From the NCBI GenBank assembly GCA_026001225.1, contig BNZQ01000062.1, forward strand, positions 1-8,508: a stretch of 8,508 nucleotides of DNA, written 5' to 3'. The DNA comes from Clostridia bacterium. GTDB taxonomy: Bacteria; Bacillota; Clostridia; Christensenellales; DUVY01. This document shows positions 1-5,735 of this stretch, one piece after another. The notes beneath the pieces were generated by a model that was not told the DNA's origin, made no database searches, and saw only the letters and a program-made list of their open reading frames with translations. The position numbers and the translations under genes are program-made. How positions within the stretch are numbered: the stretch's first letter is position 1; every line of letters starts with the position of its first letter.

Positions 1-776
<776 letters not shown>

Positions 777-822
777 ACCGAGTTTGTAAATTGTCCTATA
801 AAAAGAGAAAGGTTCATTGTGT

Positions 823-870
823 AAACGGCGGCGGCGGTAAATTTTTTTTGCCGCCGCCGTTTTATTTTTC
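823..870 (+). terminator. Rho-independent terminator of the collagen-like gene
   Basis: A perfect 13-bp stem pairs 823-835 (AAACGGCGGCGGC) with 850-862 (GCCGCCGCCGTTT) around a 14-base loop, followed by TTTATTTTTC. It sits 46 bases after the stop codon and ahead of the tRNA promoter. Confidence 0.9.
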
Positions 871-899
871 TTGCCAAATTTTTTAAAATGTGATACAAT
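871..899 (+). promoter_or_regulatory. Probable promoter of tRNA-Ser
   Basis: TTGCCA (871-876) and TACAAT (894-899) are separated by 17 bases, with a TG one base before the -10 (extended -10). The predicted transcript starts near 906, about 35 bases before the tRNA. The site lies directly after the preceding terminator. Confidence 0.6.
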
Positions 900-940
900 C
901 AATACGCCTTAAATTTCGAGTAATTTACAAATCGAATTAT

Positions 941-1029
941 GGAAGGGTATCGAAGCGGTCATAACGGACCTGACTCGAAATCAGGGAGCCTGAAAGGGCA
1001 CGCGGGTTCGAATCCCGCCCCTTCCGCCA
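941..1029 (+). tRNA. tRNA-Ser (anticodon CGA)
   Basis: The acceptor stem pairs GGAAGGG (941-947) with CCCTTCC (1019-1025), followed by discriminator G and an encoded CCA (1027-1029). The anticodon arm is CCTGA-CTCGAAA-TCAGG, giving anticodon CGA, which reads TCG. A long variable arm follows (GAGCCTGAAAGGGCAC region), as expected for a class II serine tRNA. The T arm is GCGGG-TTCGAAT-CCCGC. The gene is intact. Its 3' end is not repeated elsewhere in the window, so it is not visibly the integration target of the neighbouring element. Confidence 0.95.
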
Positions 1030-1053
1030 AAGCGAACGAAATACGAACTTTTA

Positions 1054-1073
1054 CGGGTATGTATTCATACCCG
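1054..1073. repeat. Perfect 8-bp inverted repeat, candidate attachment site
   Basis: CGGGTATG (1054-1061) and CATACCCG (1066-1073) flank TATT. The repeat lies 24 bases after the tRNA and just outside the minus-strand operon. A further inverted pair, TTTTACG (1049-1055) and CGTAAAA (1096-1102), encloses it. It has no T-run, so it is not a typical terminator. Its right half resembles 5681-5692 at the other end of the element. Confidence 0.45.
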
Positions 1074-1098
1074 ATAGGAACGTGTTCGGGATAATCGT

Positions 1099-1134
1099 AA
1101 AAAGGGATAAGCCGTAACAGCCTATCCCTTTTTT
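1099..1134 (-). terminator. Bidirectional terminator at the end of the rep operon
   Basis: An 11-bp stem pairs AAAAAGGGATA (1099-1109) with TATCCCTTTTT (1123-1133) around a 13-base loop. Read on the minus strand it is 18 bases after the last operon gene and ends in a T-run. It would also act on plus-strand transcripts coming from the tRNA side. Confidence 0.8.
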
Positions 1135-1151
1135 GTTTAGTCGGTTGACAA

Positions 1152-1472
1152 TCAAATGTCAATCGGCTTGAAAATCTCGTCCAAGTCCTTAAAGTCTGCG
1201 AAAGGATAAATTTTGCCGTCCTCGCCGTGGTTATCGGCGGCGGTGTCAAAACGGACGTGAACACGGCGTGAGTTTGAGAGAACGCCCAAGAGGAATTGCT
1301 TGTAGTCCTCGAAAGCAGCGGTTAAGGTCTTGAAATCGTCCGCGGACAATTTTCCGTTGCGGCGCAAGTCGTAGATTTGCTTTTGCAGGTCGCTTTTGCG
1401 CTCGCCGCGATAGGTTTCATAAGCGGTCATAATCTCGTTGAGCGCGTTCAATTTTTGGTCTTTGATATTCAT
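1152..1472 (-). CDS. Small hypothetical protein encoded directly after rep
   Basis: A 106-residue protein of no family I recognise. Its ATG (1470-1472) overlaps the TGA of rep in an ATGA arrangement, so it is probably translated by coupling and made together with Rep. It is the last gene of the minus-strand operon, with a terminator 18 bases beyond. The N-terminal half is charged and likely helical (NALNEIMTAYETYRGERKSD). The middle has a pattern LSADDFKTLTAAFEDYKQFL. The C-terminal third is acidic and ends FKDLDEIFKPIDI. There is no signal peptide or membrane segment. Position suggests an accessory role in replication or copy control, but nothing in the sequence proves it. Confidence 0.65.
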   Translation of the reverse strand: MNIKDQKLNALNEIMTAYETYRGERKSDLQKQIYDLRRNGKLSADDFKTLTAAFEDYKQFLLGVLSNSRRVHVRFDTAADNHGEDGKIYPFADFKDLDEIFKPIDI

Positions 1473-2347
1473 AACGTTACATAATCCTTTTCGTTAATTT
1501 TACGGCTTAATACGGTGTATTCCTTGCTATCGTCCGCATAGTCGATATTGTAAGCGTCCTTGTCTATGCTGTCAAAAATATCGAACTCCGAGCCGCAAGG
1601 GAATTGCATTTTTTCAATGGTCGGGCGATTAATGTTACGGCTTGTAAAATACCTTTTCTTTCCGAAAAAACGCGGGTCGGCTTTACCTTTGGTGAGGTAC
1701 TTCGCCAAGTAGTATTTAACCGCGTCCTTGTCTTGAATGACGGTTGCCGTACTGAACCCGTATTCCCAAGCCGTAACGTTGTAAATCGGTTGACCTTTGG
1801 AACGTCCGCGCCGAACCTTTTTTCCGCTGTCGGTCAATTTTAGTTGTTCGGCGGTCACGTTGCCGACAAGCATATGAAAATGTAATGCGCCGCTCCGCTG
1901 ATATTCGCCAATAGCGAAATATGTCATATCGGGTAGACGTTTACGCGTTTTCCGCGACCATTCCGCAAAGGCTTTGCGCGTTTCGTCATCGTCCAATCGG
2001 TCAACTTTGTTGCCGAACGTCAAAGTAACAAAGAAAGCAAAATCGTTACACTTCAATAATTCCATAATTCGGTTTTTACTCCTATTCATCGCCCTAACCG
2101 CGTTTTCCAATCTCGGCGCATACTTTCTATCCAATTCTTTCAGCCGCTCCGCTCGCTTTTCCAAGCCGTCAAAATCGAGTTGCCCCGCTTGCGTTGCGCT
2201 CTCATATTCTAATCGCTTTCTTGCCTTGTTGCGCCGTTTCGTTTCCCGTATTTTATCGTAGTTAGGCAGATAACCGTTTTTAATCGTCAATTTTTCCATT
2301 CCGTCATTAAAAATTTTCTTTGTTACAAAGGTAACTTTGTAACCCAA
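1469..2347 (-). CDS. rep: HUH-type rolling-circle replication initiator protein (Rep)
   Basis: A 292-residue protein with the three motifs of HUH endonucleases in order: motif I FVTLTF (residues 106-111), motif II HFH in GALHFHMLVG (H156, H158), which binds the metal, and motif III KYYLAKYLTKG (211-221) with a YxxxY pair (Y213, Y217) supplying the nicking tyrosine. WEYGFS at 194-199 also fits the phage G2P/plasmid Rep superfamily. Residues 31-100 form a basic, probably helical N-terminal extension. Such proteins nick one origin strand, stay bound to the 5' end and start rolling-circle replication. The start is a TTG at 2347 with AAGGAGG eight bases upstream (2356-2362). A candidate nick site lies at 2382-2401. 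It overlaps the next gene by ATGA. No relaxase extension or helicase domain is present, so plasmid or phage replication is likelier than mobilisation. Confidence 0.88.
   Translation of the reverse strand: MGYKVTFVTKKIFNDGMEKLTIKNGYLPNYDKIRETKRRNKARKRLEYESATQAGQLDFDGLEKRAERLKELDRKYAPRLENAVRAMNRSKNRIMELLKCNDFAFFVTLTFGNKVDRLDDDETRKAFAEWSRKTRKRLPDMTYFAIGEYQRSGALHFHMLVGNVTAEQLKLTDSGKKVRRGRSKGQPIYNVTAWEYGFSTATVIQDKDAVKYYLAKYLTKGKADPRFFGKKRYFTSRNINRPTIEKMQFPCGSEFDIFDSIDKDAYNIDYADDSKEYTVLSRKINEKDYVTL
2322..2343. repeat. Perfect 9-bp inverted repeat over the first codons of rep
   Basis: GTTACAAAG (2322-2330) and CTTTGTAAC (2335-2343) surround GTAA. The structure begins just after the TTG start of rep, so in the mRNA it would form a hairpin right behind the initiation codon. 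It could lower Rep synthesis or serve as a protein-binding site near the origin. Confidence 0.6.
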
Positions 2348-2381
2348 GAATGAAACCTCCTTACTTTAAAAAGTGCGAGAT

Positions 2382-2420
2382 GTGTTCCTAATGTCAAGTA
2401 GACGCGCTACCGCGCTACCT
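2382..2420 (-). other. Candidate double-strand origin: nick site plus two 8-bp iterons
   Basis: On the minus strand 2401-2382 reads CTACTTGACATTAGGAACAC. From memory the phiX174 origin begins CAACTTGATATTAATAACAC, and 16 of 20 positions agree. The pC194/pUB110 plasmid class is also nicked within CTTGATA. By analogy the nick would fall between minus-strand G (2395) and A (2394). Directly 5' on the same strand are two tandem copies of GTAGCGCG (2418-2411 and 2410-2403), as expected for a Rep-binding site. The site is upstream of an HUH rep on the same strand, the usual location. TTGACA within it (2397-2392) could alternatively be a -35 box, but no good -10 is seen at the right distance. Confidence 0.55.
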
Positions 2421-2664
2421 CGCGGCGGCCGCCCGCGCGGGGGTCGGGGGCGGTGCATGCCCGCTCCCCGAACCCCCTGCGCGTGGGCGCGGCCCCGGCC
2501 TTCCCGTGGCGGCGCGATTGCTCCGGTTGCCCGTCCTGCAATGGGGTCTGCGGTGCGGTTGCTCCTCAACCCCCTTGAACCCCCACACCCTCGCGCCGCT
2601 GTTGCCTTGCGCCTTGTGCTACTCTTTTCGCACTGAGGGAAAGGGGGCAGCCGTCCCGCTTTCC
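2421..2664. other. GC-rich structured block upstream of rep, probable origin-associated hairpins
   Basis: Base composition jumps to extreme GC compared with both sides. The block contains several inverted repeats: the long hairpin at 2431-2488, the perfect pair GCGGCGCGA (2509-2517) / TCGCGCCGC (2591-2599), and a shorter one, GGAAAGGGGG (2638-2647) / CCCGCTTTCC (2655-2664), with one mismatch. ORFs crossing it on both strands have low-complexity proteins typical of GC-rich noncoding DNA. The position next to the candidate nick site fits accessory origin structure (single-strand origin or Rep-binding cruciform). That function is inferred. The 3' end of the neighbouring gene may extend into this block. 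Confidence 0.5.
2431..2488. repeat. Long imperfect GC hairpin (about 23 bp)
   Basis: GCCCGCGCG (2431-2439) pairs with CGCGTGGGC (2480-2488, one G-T). Then GGGGT (2440-2444) pairs with ACCCC, CGGGG (2445-2449) with CCCCG (2466-2470), and GCGG (2450-2453) with CCGC (2461-2464). Small bulges occur only on the right arm (TG 2478-2479, one A, one T). The loop is about TGCATGC. There is no T-run, so it is not an ordinary terminator. Confidence 0.7.
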
Positions 2665-2913
2665 TCTTTCGGCCAGAGCGTACCGCCGCACCACCGCAAA
2701 AACGGTTTCTTTATGCAAAACGTAGTGCTGGGCGAAATGCGCGAAATCCTTGAACGTGTTAAACATTACCTCGTCCGCGTTCGGAAAATACTTGTGACAA
2801 ATTTCGACCGCTTGACTTTCCACAAAGTCCAAATCTTTCCGCTCCGCGACCGCGCCGAGCATTTCGCATACCGCCTTATCGCCGTTGATGATAAATTCCT
2901 TTTTTATGCTCAT
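2566..2913 (-). CDS. Hypothetical small protein, C-terminus running into GC-rich block
   Basis: A 115-residue frame with ATG at 2913 and GGAGGT (2922-2927) eight bases upstream. It starts two bases after the stop of the preceding gene, so it belongs to the operon. The first 80 residues look like an ordinary soluble protein: acidic/basic helices, a hydrophobic FKDFAHFAQHYVLHKETVFA stretch and no membrane segment. I do not recognise the family. The last 35 residues (from about RGKRDG) are basic and low in complexity and coincide with the GC-rich hairpin block. They may be real but degenerate, or the ancestral stop may have been lost. No function can be assigned beyond an accessory gene of the rolling-circle element. 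Confidence 0.6.
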   Translation of the reverse strand: MSIKKEFIINGDKAVCEMLGAVAERKDLDFVESQAVEICHKYFPNADEVMFNTFKDFAHFAQHYVLHKETVFAVVRRYALAERGKRDGCPLSLSAKRVAQGARQQRREGVGVQGG

Positions 2914-2915
2914 GG

Positions 2916-3182
2916 TTATTTACCTCCGAGAGCGCGGATATTGGAATAGACGTTACGCGTCTGTCCGCTGAACGTGCGCGCCATGACCTCGAAAGCGACC
3001 TCTTGCGGCTTTAATTCTTTCAGCGTCTGCGCGTCTTGAATAATCGTTATGTACTCGCATTCCCCGAATAAGCCCGTTTTCGGGTCGGTGTTGCCGTTCA
3101 GCACGTTATAGACGTGTTTCGCCTTGCCGTCCTTCGTGTAAGTGCGGTAAGCAATCAATTTGCCTTGTCCTTGATAATTCAT
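2916..3182 (-). CDS. Small protein, possibly a single-stranded DNA-binding protein
   Basis: An 88-residue protein starting at ATG 3182 with AAGGAGC (3191-3197) eight bases upstream. Its stop lies two bases before the next gene. The sequence has alternating beta-strand character: GKLIAYRTYTKDGKAKHVYN, a turn with TDPKTG, then CEYITIIQ, LKPQEVAFEVMAR and a C-terminal NVYSNIRALGG. Size, strand pattern and position between a replication gene and regulators resemble the small OB-fold ssDNA-binding proteins of rolling-circle phages (G5P-like), which coat the displaced strand. This is a shape and context argument only; I see no diagnostic motif. It overlaps the 3' end of the upstream ORF by 77 bases. 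Confidence 0.7.
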   Translation of the reverse strand: MNYQGQGKLIAYRTYTKDGKAKHVYNVLNGNTDPKTGLFGECEYITIIQDAQTLKELKPQEVAFEVMARTFSGQTRNVYSNIRALGGK

Positions 3183-3444
3183 TGTTTTTTGCTCCTTGCT
3201 TTTTAGTGACGTTACCCGAATTGATGAAATCCGCTAATCCCGCCGCAAGCATATTTTCTACTGCCGTCATGATAAAGGCTTGTTGCCTTTCCATTTCGGG
3301 CGTAGAAGTTACATACAGCGGTCTGGCGGTCATAAATTCGTCAGTTTTAGCGTTACGATAGCAAACGATACCGATTTGAATATGCCGCCCTTTAACCGCT
3401 CCCGACATACCGAACGGCGAGAACGTCAAGCGGAATTTCGGCAA
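3106..3444 (-). CDS. Hypothetical protein with a long 3' overlap
   Basis: A 112-residue frame. I prefer the TTG at 3444 because AAGGCG (3452-3457) lies seven bases upstream. An ATG at 3408 (MSGAVKGRHIQIG) is the alternative and has no clear ribosome binding site. The gene overlaps the preceding HTH gene by 53 bases (17 if ATG is used) and the following gene by 77 bases. The central part (ARPLYVTSTPEMERQQAFIM) reads as a normal soluble protein. The last 25 residues are antigenically odd and lie wholly in the overlap, so the ancestral stop may have been lost by a frameshift near 3190. The family is unknown. It is part of the minus-strand operon ahead of rep. Confidence 0.55.
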   Translation of the reverse strand: MPKFRLTFSPFGMSGAVKGRHIQIGIVCYRNAKTDEFMTARPLYVTSTPEMERQQAFIMTAVENMLAAGLADFINSGNVTKKQGAKNNELSRTRQIDCLPHLHEGRQGETRL

Positions 3445-3601
3445 AGCATTTCGCCTTAATCGCTACAAGGTCATCGAGCGTCATTTTCGATTTACCGCTT
3501 AACTTTCGGGCAAGGGTGTTGCGGTGGACGTTCAGCGTTTGCGCCATGCCCTCAACCGTCATGCCCCGCTTGTACATTTCAAGTTTAATGTTGCAATACA
3601 T
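3392..3601 (-). CDS. Small helix-turn-helix protein (Cro-like)
   Basis: A 69-residue protein with ATG 3601 behind a very strong AAAGGAGGTGA ribosome binding site (3607-3617). Residues about 6-45 fit a compact HTH: MYKRGMTVEGMAQTLNVHRN, then TLARKLSGKSKMTLDDLVAI, with the recognition helix near NVHRNTLARKL. It is the first gene of the minus-strand operon and divergent from the repressor gene. In such switches the small protein often acts as Cro or as a transcription or excision regulator. It lies directly downstream of a consensus promoter overlapped by operators, so its own expression is expected to be repressed in the integrated state. The exact role is inferred. Confidence 0.8.
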   Translation of the reverse strand: MYCNIKLEMYKRGMTVEGMAQTLNVHRNTLARKLSGKSKMTLDDLVAIKAKCFAEIPLDVLAVRYVGSG

Positions 3602-3619
3602 AGCCTTTCACCTCCTTTG

Positions 3620-3737
3620 TTTATGCGTTTGCACAAATCAAAAACAATTATAAATGCTTACGCATTGTTTGTCAAGCGTTTTTATGCGTTCGCATAAACT
3701 TCGCCCCAGCGGGCAATAATTATTGCATTCGCACAAA
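3620..3737. promoter_or_regulatory. Four-site operator array between the divergent HTH genes
   Basis: The best copy at 3681-3698 (TTTATGCGTTCGCATAAA) has perfect 8-bp arms around TT. Related 18-bp sites with the same spacing are 3620-3637 (TTTATGCGTTTGCACAAA), 3651-3668 (TAAATGCTTACGCATTGT, weaker) and 3720-3737 (TTATTGCATTCGCACAAA). Site starts are 31, 30 and 39 bases apart, close to three and four helical turns. Site 2 lies in the spacer of the minus-strand promoter, site 1 just downstream of its -10, and site 4 over the -35 of the plus-strand promoter. Repression of both promoters by the Cro/CI-like protein is the natural reading. Confidence 0.8.
3647..3675 (-). promoter_or_regulatory. Consensus sigma-70/sigma-A promoter of the rep operon
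   Basis: On the minus strand TTGACA (3675-3670) and TATAAT (3652-3647) are both perfect hexamers with a 17-base spacer. The start point would be near 3640, about 40 bases before the ATG at 3601. Operators overlap it on both sides. Confidence 0.9.
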
Positions 3738-3751
3738 CATTGTGTTAAAAT
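3723..3751 (+). promoter_or_regulatory. Promoter of the repressor-integrase operon
   Basis: TTGCAT (3723-3728) and TAAAAT (3746-3751) are 17 bases apart. The start point near 3758 lies after the ATG at 3754 and before the ATG at 3772, which favours the latter as the repressor start. The -35 lies inside operator site 3720-3737, suggesting autoregulation. Confidence 0.75.
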
Positions 3752-3771
3752 AAATGCAGAGGTATAAAAAC

Positions 3772-4122
3772 ATGGATTTTTACGATAGAATTACAAGCCT
3801 ATTAAAACAAAAAGGTATAACGAAAAGGCAACTTTGCGCGGAAACAGAAATTTCATATAACACGCTTGCAAGCCTATTTGCAAGGCGGTCAAAAAATATC
3901 GGTGTAGAAACACTTGAAAAGATAGCGGAATATTTGGAAGTACCGCTTGATTATCTCATCGGCGGCAATGTTAATTTTTTAATCAATAACAGCAAGCCGA
4001 ACCCCGTCAATACGGTTTCAATCATAACCGAGGAATGTTCATACCGCTACGACCTTTCGGACGAGCAAATAAAAGCATTGATTACTATCCTTGACAATAT
4101 GACGGGGACGAAAAGGAAATGA
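3772..4122 (+). CDS. Cro/CI-type helix-turn-helix transcriptional repressor
   Basis: A 116-residue protein. The chosen ATG (3772) has AGAGGT (3758-3763) eight bases upstream and lies downstream of the predicted transcript start; the ATG at 3754 would not be transcribed. Residues 1-66 form an XRE-family HTH: ITSLLKQKGITKRQLCAETE, then ISYNTLASLFARRSKNIGVE and TLEKIAEYLEVPLDYLIGGN. The C-terminal 50 residues (ITEECSYRYDLSDEQIKALI) are probably for dimerisation. No LexA-type peptidase domain is present. It is divergent from the rep operon and shares an operator array with it, so it is expected to repress both promoters and hold the element quiet. It overlaps the recombinase gene by ATGA, so repressor and integrase are made from one transcript. 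Confidence 0.88.
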   Translation: MDFYDRITSLLKQKGITKRQLCAETEISYNTLASLFARRSKNIGVETLEKIAEYLEVPLDYLIGGNVNFLINNSKPNPVNTVSIITEECSYRYDLSDEQIKALITILDNMTGTKRK

Positions 4123-5735
4123 AAAATGCGGTCATATACGCCCGTTATAGTTCATCGGCGCAAACCGAGCAGAGCATAGAGGGACAAATTCGGGTATGCA
4201 ACGAATACGCCGAACGGAACGGCTATACCGTCATTCACGAATACATAGACCGCGCTATGACGGGAACGAACGACGAACGCCCCGACTTCCTACAAATGAT
4301 TGAGGACGCGAGCAAAAAGCAGTTTCAATTCATCATCGTTTACAAGTTAGACCGTTTTGCCCGTAACCGTTACGACAGCGTTTTTTACAAGCACAAATTA
4401 GCGCAGTACGGCGTTAAAGTTCTTTCGGCTATGGAGGCCATAAGCGACACGCAAGAGGGACGGCTTGTCGAGGGTTTACTTGAAATGATGGCCGAGATGT
4501 ACAGCCACGATTTGAGCCAAAAAGTAAAGCGTGGATTAAAAGAAAGCGCGTTAAAAGGTACGTTTACGGGCGGCAATCTCTTGTACGGTTACAAAGTCAT
4601 AGATAAGCGCATAGCCGTTGACGAGCCGAAAGCCGCCGTTATACGTTACGCGTTCGAGCAGTACGCGGACGGGAAAGGCAAAAAGGCGATTGTGCGGGAA
4701 CTGAACGAAAGAGGGCTTTCGACCCTAAAAGGGAAACGCTTTACAATCAACAGTTTTCAGCACAATTTAAGCAATCGCAAATATATAGGCGAGAATATCT
4801 TTAACGGGATAGCGTCCGAAAACAGTTATCCCGCAATCATCGACAAAGCGGTATTTGACCGCGTTCAAAAGCGGTTGTTAGAGCATAAACGCGCCCCCGC
4901 CACGGCAAAGGCAAAAGAAAAATATCTGCTCTACGGCAAGGCTTTTTGCGGCGAGTGCGGCACAAAATTAGTTGGTATCAGCGGCACAAGCAAAACGGGC
5001 GATAAACATTATTATTATGCTTGTTCAAAGCAGTACAAAGAAAAGGCTTGCAATAAACGCTATGAGAAAAAAGGCTATTTGGAATGGTATGTCGTGGAGC
5101 AAACGCTTAAATATGTCCTCAATGAGAAACGCGCCGAAATCATAGCGAATAAAGTGCTTGCTTTGTACGCAAATTCGATTAACGGAAAGCGCATTAAAGA
5201 GTACGAAAAGCAACTTGTGCGGATAGAAACCGAGTTTGACAAGTGCGCCGATATGCTGTTAAAAGCCGAAAGCGAGGAGGTCATAAAACGGATAAACGCC
5301 AAGTCCAAAGATTTGGAAATTCAGAAAGCCGACTTGCAAAGGGAATTAACGAAATTACGGCTTGCAACCGCCATGCAACACACGAAAGCCGACATTTTAA
5401 TGTGGCTAAAAATATTCACGCGCGGCGATATGTTAAGTCCCGATTTTCAACAGCGAATTATAGATACCTTTGTCAATTCGGTTTTTCTGTTCGATGATAA
5501 ACTTATCATGCTTTTTAACATTATCGAGGGCGGCAAACAAATTTCACACTTTGAAATGCTCGAATTGTTAGAGGAATACGAGCGTACAACCGCCGAAACC
5601 GATGATTATGACGCTTTTCGCGACACGGGCGGTGTTCGTATTTCTTTCGTTTTACCCCGCCAGACAAGACATATGCGTACTATTGATACGCGTATAGCCG
5701 ATTTCACGGCGTTCGCAACGCTCATTGTCCTTTAA
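4119..5735 (+). CDS. Large serine recombinase (site-specific integrase), left copy
   Basis: A 538-residue protein starting at ATG 4119, coupled to the repressor stop. Residues 1-145 are the resolvase catalytic domain: YARYSSSAQ with nucleophile S11, then EYIDRAMTGT and YKLDRFARNRYDS carrying the conserved arginines. Residues 150-265 fit the Recombinase domain (GGNLLYGYKV, LSNRKYIGENIFNG). Residues 272-312 form a zinc ribbon with C277, C280, C302 and C311. Residues about 355-415 form the coiled coil typical of these integrases, followed by a C-terminal region to about 500. The family cuts and rejoins attP x attB through a 5'-phosphoserine link and needs a directionality factor to excise. The last about 28 residues lie in the 84-base overlap with the convergent recombinase and look unnatural. 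This suggests the original 3' end was replaced by flanking DNA. It shares 45 of its first 60 residues with the second recombinase. Confidence 0.93.
   Translation: MKNAVIYARYSSSAQTEQSIEGQIRVCNEYAERNGYTVIHEYIDRAMTGTNDERPDFLQMIEDASKKQFQFIIVYKLDRFARNRYDSVFYKHKLAQYGVKVLSAMEAISDTQEGRLVEGLLEMMAEMYSHDLSQKVKRGLKESALKGTFTGGNLLYGYKVIDKRIAVDEPKAAVIRYAFEQYADGKGKKAIVRELNERGLSTLKGKRFTINSFQHNLSNRKYIGENIFNGIASENSYPAIIDKAVFDRVQKRLLEHKRAPATAKAKEKYLLYGKAFCGECGTKLVGISGTSKTGDKHYYYACSKQYKEKACNKRYEKKGYLEWYVVEQTLKYVLNEKRAEIIANKVLALYANSINGKRIKEYEKQLVRIETEFDKCADMLLKAESEEVIKRINAKSKDLEIQKADLQRELTKLRLATAMQHTKADILMWLKIFTRGDMLSPDFQQRIIDTFVNSVFLFDDKLIMLFNIIEGGKQISHFEMLELLEEYERTTAETDDYDAFRDTGGVRISFVLPRQTRHMRTIDTRIADFTAFATLIVL

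Larger units (their letters stand above)
1054..5695. mobile_element. Compact integrative rolling-circle element (approximate limits)
   Basis: This block holds an HUH Rep gene, small accessory genes, a divergent HTH pair with shared operators, a serine recombinase at the right edge and a candidate replication origin. No virion, relaxase or conjugation genes are visible. The limits are tentative: they are the palindromes at 1054-1073 and 5671-5695, both at the block's edges, which share a TATTSATACSCG-like half (S = C or G). The recombinase gene crosses the proposed right limit. Family knowledge suggests excision by the recombinase and replication by Rep, but that is inference here. The element could instead be a remnant of a larger one. 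Confidence 0.55.

Noticed and set aside
941..1029. tRNA-Ser as the integration site with a duplicated 3' end
   Set aside because: No second copy of the tRNA 3' sequence was found near the other element ends, and the recombinases are of the serine type, which do not usually leave tRNA duplications.
959..1264. Minus-strand ORF of 101 codons
   Set aside because: It runs across the tRNA and the terminator and overlaps the last operon gene in another frame.
2392..2397. TTGACA as the -35 of a rep-specific promoter
   Set aside because: No acceptable -10 at 16-18 bases (the sequence there is ACTTTTTAAA); the nick-site reading explains more of the flanking match. Not excluded.
2366..2636. ORFs on both strands in the GC-rich block
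   Set aside because: Low-complexity Arg/Pro/Gly/Ala proteins, no ribosome binding sites, mutually antisense; explained by GC-rich DNA with few stops.
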